From contig CAJPPE010000152.1 of assembly GCA_905372345.1 (NCBI GenBank), forward strand, positions 1 to 5,062: 5,062 bases of DNA. Reading direction: 5' to 3'. Source of the DNA: an uncultured Treponema sp. (GTDB lineage Bacteria > Spirochaetota > Spirochaetia > Treponematales > Treponemataceae). Shown one piece after another: positions 1 through 5,062 of the stretch. Within the stretch, counting starts at the first letter, position 1. The number at the start of each line of letters is the position of its first letter. Made by a program: the position numbers and the translations under genes. Under the pieces are notes generated by a model. The model was not told the origin of the DNA and did not search any database. It saw only the letters and a list, made by a program, of their open reading frames with translations.

Positions 1-138
1 CGAATTGTTACAAAGTTTCTGGCAATCCGTTGGTTGAGTTAGGAAACAAAGGTTCTGAGCGAAATTTAAAGTTGTCTACACAAAGATAAGATGTTAAAAA
101 TCTGCCATGGATGGTGGTGATTCCTATTTTGAGAGTTT
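1..138. other. Non-coding stretch at the left edge, possible dispersed repeat
   Basis: No supported gene is seen on either strand. On the minus strand one frame without a start codon stays open from a TGA at 155-157 to a TAA at 8-10, and reads through TLKIGITTIHG and SYLCVDNF. This text reminds me of intergenic sequence that recurs in oral treponeme genomes, but that is recollection only. It is less AT-rich than 140-330, which fits a separate origin from the spacer it joins. It adjoins the point where the truncated frame loses resemblance to its family. Confidence 0.25.
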
Positions 139-195
139 TGTAAATGTTAAATCTTCAAATTTTTTTACCATTTGTGTTCTCCTAATTTTTTCCAT
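124..195 (-). pseudogene. Truncated N-terminus resembling a PDDEXK_2/Rpn-like nuclease-transposase family gene
   Basis: The frame runs 23 codons from the ATG at 193-195, or 15 from the ATG at 169-171, to a TAG at 124-126. From the second ATG it reads MVKKFEDLTFT, then KLSK and stop. The KKFEDLTFT start is typical of the Rpn/PDDEXK_2 'recombination-promoting nuclease/putative transposase' proteins found in many copies in Treponema and other gut and oral anaerobes, where a DDFMF-like block usually follows. That block, the catalytic core and the rest are absent, with resemblance ending near base 139. Promoter-like and ribosome-binding sequences remain upstream. I infer a relic whose body was deleted or replaced. 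The homology rests on about 11 residues and memory, so a chance match or a genuine short peptide cannot be excluded. With only 23 codons no function can be assigned. Confidence 0.42.
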
Positions 196-199
196 TCAC

Positions 200-205
200 C
201 CTCCT
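200..205 (-). promoter_or_regulatory. Shine-Dalgarno sequence of the truncated frame
   Basis: A full AGGAGG on the minus strand sits 4 bases before the ATG at 193-195. A second core, AGGAG (179-183), sits 7 bases before the in-frame ATG at 169-171. Two in-frame starts each with a ribosome site in a non-coding AT-rich background suggest a real translation start region. Family resemblance favours the second ATG; the stronger site serves the first. Confidence 0.5.
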
Positions 206-222
206 CAATTATATTTATAGTT

Positions 223-251
223 ATTATTTGAAAAAAAGAGTAAATTTTCAA
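223..251 (-). promoter_or_regulatory. Candidate sigma-70-type promoter for the truncated frame at 124-195
   Basis: On the minus strand TTGAAA (246-251) and AATAAT (223-228) each match 5 of 6 consensus bases and are exactly 17 bases apart. Transcription would begin near 216, giving a leader of about 20 bases that includes the AGGAGG at 200-205. A perfect TATAAT also occurs at 208-213 but lacks a good -35 element and lies too close to the ribosome binding site for the first ATG. The region is so AT-rich that chance matches are likely. Confidence 0.35.
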
Positions 252-281
252 AAAAATTCTATGGTTTTTAGTTAAAAGACA

Positions 282-303
282 GTAAAGCTAAAATAAGCTT
301 TAC
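282..303. repeat. Short inverted repeat downstream of the nifJ terminator
   Basis: Perfect 8-bp arms GTAAAGCT (282-289) and AGCTTTAC (296-303) surround a 6-base AT-only loop. Read on the minus strand, the hairpin is followed by TGTCTTTT, so it could be a weak backup terminator in tandem with the strong one at 322-367. It could equally be an operator for the promoter candidate just downstream. Nothing in the sequence decides between these. Confidence 0.45.
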
Positions 304-321
304 AAAAACAATCTAAATATC

Positions 322-367
322 AAAAAAAAAAGCGGACATCCGGTTCCAGTAAGAAAAGGATGTCCGC
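322..367 (-). terminator. Strong intrinsic terminator of nifJ
   Basis: On the minus strand a perfect 10-bp stem, GCGGACATCC (358-367) and GGATGTCCGC (332-341), encloses a 16-base loop and is followed at once by ten T residues (322-331). It begins 23 bases past the nifJ stop codon. The plus strand has no U tract after the stem, so it should act in one direction only. Confidence 0.93.
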
Positions 368-390
368 CTGTCATCTAATTTAAAAAGTAA

Positions 391-3300
391 TTACTCAGCC
401 AAACGCTTATACCTATCATACCTCTCCTTAGCATCTTCCTCTGCACGCTTAAATAAAACTTCCGCAACATCGGGGAAGGTCTTTTTAAGCGAAGTATAGC
501 GGACTTCGGAGTTGATAAAGTCTTGGAATGAAGCGGTCGGCTCCTTGCTGTCAAGCTGGAAGGGATTTTTGCCTTCGGCTTTTAAGCGGGGATCAAAGCG
601 GTATAGGTGCCAGTAACCGGCTTCAACAGCCTTTTTCTCCTGCTCGACACTTCTACTCATTCCTGAGCGGAGTCCGTGGTTGATACAGGGAGCATAACAG
701 ATAACAATAGAAGGTCCGTCATAGCTTTCGGCTTCTTTTACAGCCTTTACGAATTGGCTCATATTGGAACCTATGGCAACCTGAGCTACATAGACATAGC
801 CGTAAGTCATAAGCATTGCACCCAAATCCTTTTTGCGGATTCGCTTTCCGCCTGCCGCAAATTTGGCGACAGCTGCTGTCGGTGTCGACTTTGAGGACTG
901 CCCACCGGTATTGGAATAAACTTCCGTATCGAATACGAGGATATTAAAGTCTTCGCCCGAGGCCATGGTGTGGTCAAGACCGCCGTAACCGATGTCATAG
1001 GCCCAGCCGTCTCCTCCAAATGACCAGACACTTTTTTTGACGATAAAGTCCTTCAGCTTGTAGATATATTCCAAGAGCCTGTCAGCTTCAATATTTCCCG
1101 TATCATATTTGAAGGTATGGCTTTCGGGAACCGGAAGATAATCGGCAGCATCTGTATTTTTTACGGCCGTATTTCTAGGCGGCTGATGAGCATCAAAGAG
1201 AGCCTTAATCTTATCGCAGGTTAAGGTATTGGCTTCAACATCTTTTTTGTTTTCAATCCACTCTTTAAAAAGAGGAGTAAAATCTGTTCCTACATTGAGC
1301 TCAATAAATTTTTTCATATAGTCTTCGGCCTGTTCCCTCAACTTACGGGTGCCGAGGGCCATTCCGTAGCCGTAGTTTGCATTGTCCTCAAAAAGGGAGC
1401 TTGCCCAAGTGGGCCCCTTTCCTTTTTCGTTATAGGTAAAGCCGGCAGTGGGATACGATCCGCCCCATATTGAAGAACAACCGGAAGCGTTTGCTATCAT
1501 CATACGGTCTCCGAAAAGACGGGTAACCAGGGTTGCATAGGCCGTTTCGCCGCAGCCTGCACAGGCTCCGTGGAATTCCAAGAGAGGCTGTTTAAACTGG
1601 CTTCCTTTAACGGAGAACTGATCCATAAGACCGTGCTTTGTAGAAACATTATCAACTGCATAATCCCAGTTTTTGCTTTGAGCTTCTTCTTCAGCCAAGG
1701 GCTTCATAACAAGGGCCTTATTCTTTGCAGGACAAATATTTGCACAGTTTGAACAGCCCGTACAATCCATAACCGAAACCTGCATCCTGTACTCAAGCCC
1801 TTCAAGGCCTTTTCCGTTGGCCTTTATAGTTTCAAAGCCTTCAGGTTTAGCAGCCCTTTCTTTTTCATTAAGAAGGAAGGGGCGGATTGTAGCATGAGGA
1901 CATACAAAAGAACACTGGTTACACTGAATACAATTTTCCTTTATCCAATGCGGAACTTCAACTGCAACACCACGCTTTTCGTATCGGCTGGTACAGTTAG
2001 GCATTCGGCCGTCTTCAACACCTTTAAAGGTGCTCACTCTTAGAGCATCGCCTTCCTGCCTGTTAATAGGAATAAGTACATTGCGTACATAGGGCGGAAG
2101 ATGAGAATTGCAAATCTGTGAATCCTCCGCATTTGCCCAAACGGCAGGAACCGCAACCTTGTGAAGAGAATTTACCCCCTTCTCAACTGCGGCATAGTTC
2201 ATATTTACAATGTCTTCACCTTTTTTACCGTAATCCCTGACTATGGATTTTTTTAAGCTGTCAACAGCTTCTTCTATGGGAATAATTTCTGCAAGTTTAA
2301 AAAAGGCAGACTGCATAATCATATTGATTCTTCCGCCGAGACCGATTTCCTGAGCGATACCTGTAGCATTGATTGTATAAAATTTTATCTCATTTTTTGC
2401 AATAAAACGCTTCATTTCTCCCGGAAGGTTGGCTTCCAATTCTTCATCAGACCAGAGGCAGTTAAGCAGGAATGTTCCGCCTTTTTTTAAGCCCTTCAAT
2501 AAATCGTATTGATGAACATAGGACTGCTTTGAACAGGAAATAAAGTCGGCATCGCTTATAAGGTATGTGGATTTTATCGGCTGCTTTCCAAAGCGGAGGT
2601 GAGAAATGGTTACGCCTCCCGATTTTTTACTGTCATAAGCAAAATAGGCTTGGGCATACATACCCGTACTATCGCCGATAATCTTGATAGCACTCTTATT
2701 TGCTCCGACGGTTCCGTCAGAGCCGAAGCCCCAGAATTTACATCTGATTGTTCCTGCGGGTTCGGTCTTAATTTCCTCCAAAACAGGGAGACTCAAATTT
2801 GTTATATCGTCTTTGATTCCTACGGTAAAATTGTTTTTGGGAGCATCGGCTTTAAGATTGTCGAATACTGATTTTACCATTGAGGGAGTCGTATCCTTAG
2901 AAGCAAGCCCGTATCTTCCGCCCACTATCAGAGGCTTATTGGGCACATCAATGTATGCACCCAGTATGTCTAAATGGAGAGGTTCGTAAAGAGCACCCTT
3001 CTCTTTTGTCCTATCAAGAACGGCAATCTTTTTAACCGTCTTGGGCATTACATCAAAAAGGTATTTGGGCGAGAAAGGACGGTAAAGTCTTACCTTTATA
3101 AGGCCCACCTTTTCTCCCTTGGAAACAAGATAGTCAACGGTTTCTTCGGCCGTCTCGGTTATAGAACCCATAGCTATGATTACGCGTTCGGCATCGGGAG
3201 CTCCATGATAGTCGAATGGCCTATAAGTTCTTCCCGTCAAGGCCGAAATCTGCTTCATATAATCGGCAACTATTTCTACAACATCGGTATAGAATTTATT

Positions 3301-3996
3301 GGAGGCTTCTGCCGCCTGAAAATAAACATCCGGGTTTTGGGCTGTTCCTTTGGTAAAGGGATGCTCCGGATTCATTGCCGTGGTACGCCAATCGTTTAAG
3401 GCCTTCCAATCAAGCATCTTTGCAAAATCTTCATACTCGATAAGCTCGACATTTTGAAGTTCATGGCTGGTTCTAAAGCCGTCAAAGAAGTGAAGGAAGG
3501 GGACTCGGCCCTTTATCGCTGCAAGGTGGGCAATACCACCGAGGTCTATAATTTCCTGTACCGAACCGGAAGCGAGCATACCGAAACCCGTTTGGCGGCA
3601 AGCCATAACGTCCTGATGATCGCCGAAAATAGAAAGGGCGTGAGCCGAAAGAGCTCTCGCCGACACATGTAAAACACCCGGTAAAAGCTCTCCGGACATC
3701 TTATACATGTTTGGTATCATAAGTAAAAGTCCTTGACTGGCCGTAAAGCTTGAAGCTAGGGCGCCGGCAGAAAGGGCTCCGTGCATTGAGCCTGCAGCCC
3801 CCGCCTCGGACTCCAGTTCCGAAACAAGAACGGTTTGACCGAAAATGTTTTTTCTTCCGTTGGCTGCCCATGAGTCAACCAGCTCGGCCATATCTGAAGA
3901 GGGCGTAATCGGATAAATCGCAGCTACATCGGTAAAGGCATAGGCTACATAAGAAGCTGCATTATTACCGGTCATTGTTTGAGTTTTCTTTTGCAT
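391..3996 (-). CDS. nifJ: Pyruvate:ferredoxin (flavodoxin) oxidoreductase, complete single-chain enzyme
   Basis: Cytoplasmic enzyme that oxidatively decarboxylates pyruvate with CoA to acetyl-CoA and CO2, passing electrons to ferredoxin or flavodoxin. It has 1201 residues, in the usual range for the fused homodimeric family. The N-terminal thiamine-pyrophosphate (TPP) pyrimidine domain has YPITPSS at 28-34, Glu64 in SELESEAGA, and Arg114 in SARALSAHA. A transketolase-C-like domain (about 260-410) and an EKR/gamma domain (about 420-620) follow. The two-cluster ferredoxin domain has Cys689/692/695/699 and Cys745/748/751/755. The C-terminal TPP domain supplies the proximal cluster through Cys812, Cys815, Cys840 and Cys1104, plus GDGWAYDIG (995-1003) and YSNTGGQ (1027-1033). 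No catalytic or cluster residue appears missing. Met1 is chosen because the N-terminus aligns with the family and GGAG lies 10 bases upstream; Met8 has no such site. It lies 70 bases after megL on the same strand and ends at a strong terminator. There are no nif genes here, so the role is fermentative rather than nitrogen fixation. Confidence 0.97.
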   Translation of the reverse strand: MQKKTQTMTGNNAASYVAYAFTDVAAIYPITPSSDMAELVDSWAANGRKNIFGQTVLVSELESEAGAAGSMHGALSAGALASSFTASQGLLLMIPNMYKMSGELLPGVLHVSARALSAHALSIFGDHQDVMACRQTGFGMLASGSVQEIIDLGGIAHLAAIKGRVPFLHFFDGFRTSHELQNVELIEYEDFAKMLDWKALNDWRTTAMNPEHPFTKGTAQNPDVYFQAAEASNKFYTDVVEIVADYMKQISALTGRTYRPFDYHGAPDAERVIIAMGSITETAEETVDYLVSKGEKVGLIKVRLYRPFSPKYLFDVMPKTVKKIAVLDRTKEKGALYEPLHLDILGAYIDVPNKPLIVGGRYGLASKDTTPSMVKSVFDNLKADAPKNNFTVGIKDDITNLSLPVLEEIKTEPAGTIRCKFWGFGSDGTVGANKSAIKIIGDSTGMYAQAYFAYDSKKSGGVTISHLRFGKQPIKSTYLISDADFISCSKQSYVHQYDLLKGLKKGGTFLLNCLWSDEELEANLPGEMKRFIAKNEIKFYTINATGIAQEIGLGGRINMIMQSAFFKLAEIIPIEEAVDSLKKSIVRDYGKKGEDIVNMNYAAVEKGVNSLHKVAVPAVWANAEDSQICNSHLPPYVRNVLIPINRQEGDALRVSTFKGVEDGRMPNCTSRYEKRGVAVEVPHWIKENCIQCNQCSFVCPHATIRPFLLNEKERAAKPEGFETIKANGKGLEGLEYRMQVSVMDCTGCSNCANICPAKNKALVMKPLAEEEAQSKNWDYAVDNVSTKHGLMDQFSVKGSQFKQPLLEFHGACAGCGETAYATLVTRLFGDRMMIANASGCSSIWGGSYPTAGFTYNEKGKGPTWASSLFEDNANYGYGMALGTRKLREQAEDYMKKFIELNVGTDFTPLFKEWIENKKDVEANTLTCDKIKALFDAHQPPRNTAVKNTDAADYLPVPESHTFKYDTGNIEADRLLEYIYKLKDFIVKKSVWSFGGDGWAYDIGYGGLDHTMASGEDFNILVFDTEVYSNTGGQSSKSTPTAAVAKFAAGGKRIRKKDLGAMLMTYGYVYVAQVAIGSNMSQFVKAVKEAESYDGPSIVICYAPCINHGLRSGMSRSVEQEKKAVEAGYWHLYRFDPRLKAEGKNPFQLDSKEPTASFQDFINSEVRYTSLKKTFPDVAEVLFKRAEEDAKERYDRYKRLAE

Positions 3997-4006
3997 ACTC
4001 TTTTTT

Positions 4007-4010
4007 CTCC
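4007..4010 (-). promoter_or_regulatory. Ribosome binding site of nifJ
   Basis: GGAG on the minus strand is separated by 10 bases (AAAAAAGAGT) from the ATG at 3994-3996. It supports Met1 of nifJ as the start; the next in-frame Met (codon 3973-3975) is preceded by A-rich sequence without a Shine-Dalgarno core. Confidence 0.7.
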
Positions 4011-4027
4011 ATAAATTTTTAAAGAAT

Positions 4028-4059
4028 GAACACCTCCAAAAAAGCTTTTAGAGGTGTTC
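4028..4059 (-). terminator. Hairpin after megL, probable weak terminator or attenuator
   Basis: A perfect 9-bp inverted repeat, GAACACCTC (4028-4036) and GAGGTGTTC (4051-4059), encloses a 14-base loop and begins 7 bases past the megL stop codon. On the minus strand it is followed by ATTCTTTAAAAATTT, a broken rather than continuous U tract, so termination may be partial. The loop holds the palindrome AAAAGCTTTT (4040-4049), which could form an alternative inner stem. Its position suits the end of megL. If leaky, it would let nifJ be read from the megL promoter at a lower level. Confidence 0.6.
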
Positions 4060-4066
4060 TTAAGAT

Positions 4067-5062
4067 TTATTTAACAAGTTTATCTAAAGCTTGTTTTAAA
4101 TCTGCAATAATGTCTTCCGCATCTTCAAGACCGACAGAAAGACGAACCAAACCTTCGGCAATATCCGAAGCGGCTCTTTCTTCAGGGGTATACGGAGAGT
4201 GGGTCATACTTGCAGGATGCTGAATAAGGGTTTCGGCATCACCTAAGCTTACTGCAATGGTTGCAAATTTAACCGAGTTTATAAGAGTTTTACCGGCTTC
4301 CAATCCGCCCTTAACGGTAAAGGCAATCATAGCTCCGCAAAGCTTCATCTGTTTTTTTGCAAGCTCATATTGCGGGAAGGATTTAAGACCGGGGAAGGCA
4401 ATGGACTCAACTGCCGGATGTTTTTCCAAGAACTCTGCAACTTTTTGAGCATTGGCGCAGTGCTTTTCCATTCTGATATCGAGGGTCTTCATGCCTCGGC
4501 CTATTAGGTAGGCTTCAAAGGGCCCCAATGTAGAACCTGTCATATCCTTAACACCTACAAAGCGTACCTGATCGATGAATTCTTTTTTACCGACAACAAA
4601 ACCTGCAATAACGTCTCCGTGCCCGTTTAGGTATTTTGTTGCAGAATGAAGAACAACGTCTGCACCTAAATCAAGAGGGCGCTGAAGATAGGGAGTCATA
4701 TAAGTATTATCTACTATAACCTTACATTCGGGATTATGAGCATGAGCAATCTTACTTATTGCTGCAATGTCGCAAAGATACATGTTCGGGTTGGCCGGTG
4801 TTTCCAAATAAACGATTTTTGTATTCGGCTTTAAAGCTTTTTTAACGTTTTCGGGATCTCGCGTATCAACGAAGGTTACATCAACACCGAAGCGTGATAG
4901 ACCATGATTTAAAAATGCAAAAGTACAGCCATAAAGCGTCTTTCCGGCAACGATATGATCTCCTGCATTTACAATTGACCAAATACATGAGGTAACGGCA
5001 CCTATACCGGAGCTTGCAGACATACATGCTTCCCCGTTTTCAAGGCAGGCAAGTTTTTCTTC
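4067..5062 (-). CDS. megL: Methionine gamma-lyase, 5' end cut off by the window edge
   Basis: PLP-dependent cytoplasmic enzyme of the Cys/Met metabolism family that converts L-methionine to methanethiol, ammonia and 2-oxobutyrate; relatives also release H2S from cysteine or homocysteine. The frame stays open to the last base, giving 331 residues. The ATG at 5021-5023 is internal, because EEKLACLENGEAC precedes it in frame and matches the family. About 70 N-terminal residues are missing, including the Tyr/Arg phosphate-binding pair of the partner subunit. Visible features are SSGIGA in the PLP phosphate loop; TLYGCTFAF with the Tyr and Cys (codon 4925-4927) equivalent to Tyr114 and Cys116 of the Pseudomonas putida enzyme; the aspartate of VDNTY; the PLP lysine in SATKYLNGHGD (codon 4634-4636); and the carboxylate-binding Arg in LVRLSVGLED. 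The active-site Cys favours methionine gamma-lyase over cystathionine gamma-lyase or gamma-synthase, which usually lack it. The sequence strongly resembles the Treponema denticola enzyme as I remember it. nifJ follows on the same strand. Confidence 0.93.
   Translation of the reverse strand, partial: EEKLACLENGEACMSASSGIGAVTSCIWSIVNAGDHIVAGKTLYGCTFAFLNHGLSRFGVDVTFVDTRDPENVKKALKPNTKIVYLETPANPNMYLCDIAAISKIAHAHNPECKVIVDNTYMTPYLQRPLDLGADVVLHSATKYLNGHGDVIAGFVVGKKEFIDQVRFVGVKDMTGSTLGPFEAYLIGRGMKTLDIRMEKHCANAQKVAEFLEKHPAVESIAFPGLKSFPQYELAKKQMKLCGAMIAFTVKGGLEAGKTLINSVKFATIAVSLGDAETLIQHPASMTHSPYTPEERAASDIAEGLVRLSVGLEDAEDIIADLKQALDKLVK

Noticed and set aside
1..390. tRNA, riboswitch or CRISPR array in the left spacer
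   Set aside because: No cloverleaf, no repeat-spacer periodicity and no riboswitch core were seen; only the hairpins, AT runs and truncated frame described.
676..1031. Plus-strand 72-codon frame and minus-strand 74-codon frame over the TPP motif of nifJ
   Set aside because: The nifJ frame there encodes GDGWAYDIG and YSNTGGQ, so alternative frames are chance products.
2599..2989. Two overlapping plus-strand frames of 90 and 101 codons
   Set aside because: Both are antisense to the conserved gamma-domain part of nifJ and overlap each other in different frames; they are shadows.
2974..3399. 141-codon plus-strand open frame inside nifJ
   Set aside because: It lies wholly antisense to a conserved PFOR coding region, its product resembles nothing I recognise, and the opposite strand carries clear domain motifs throughout.
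391..3996. Part of a nitrogen-fixation cluster, from the nifJ name
   Set aside because: No nif genes are present; the symbol is the conventional one for fused pyruvate:flavodoxin oxidoreductases, which are general fermentation enzymes in anaerobes.
4026..4448. Short plus-strand frames opposite megL (4026-4223, 4257-4448)
   Set aside because: They are antisense to well-conserved megL codons; the first also begins inside the intergenic hairpin with no ribosome site.
5021..5023. ATG as a possible real start of a 318-residue lyase
   Set aside because: The 13 codons before it are open and match the family (EEKLACLENGEAC), and a start here would drop the N-terminal residues needed for PLP binding and tetramer formation.

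Overview
The window reads almost entirely on the minus strand. It looks like part of the chromosome of an anaerobic, fermentative spirochaete close to oral Treponema (T. denticola group). This rests on remembered resemblance of the methionine gamma-lyase and pyruvate:ferredoxin oxidoreductase sequences, the low-GC AT-rich spacers, and a small relic resembling the start of a nuclease/transposase family common in those genomes. No database search was possible, so the organism call is an inference.

Layout, in minus-strand transcription order. (1) 5062-4067: the C-terminal ~331 residues of a PLP-dependent methionine gamma-lyase (megL); its first ~70 residues lie beyond the right edge. (2) 4066-3997: a 70-base spacer with a 9-bp hairpin just after the megL stop and a GGAG ribosome binding site for the next gene. 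(3) 3996-391: a complete 1201-residue pyruvate:ferredoxin (flavodoxin) oxidoreductase (nifJ/por type) with all cofactor motifs intact. (4) 390-1: a gene-poor AT-rich stretch holding a strong intrinsic terminator for nifJ, a second small inverted repeat, a plausible promoter and Shine-Dalgarno, and a reading frame that stops after 23 codons and looks like the decapitated start of a PDDEXK_2/Rpn-like gene. Beyond that is non-coding sequence that may be a dispersed repeat.

Methionine gamma-lyase splits methionine into methanethiol, ammonia and 2-oxobutyrate. Enzymes of the PFOR family oxidise 2-oxoacids (pyruvate best, 2-oxobutyrate in several characterised cases) to acyl-CoA, CO2 and reduced ferredoxin. 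The two neighbours could therefore form a short amino-acid fermentation route, although nifJ is expected to serve mainly central pyruvate metabolism. I found no convincing new biological system. The most interesting item is the broken gene start with intact expression signals at the left end.
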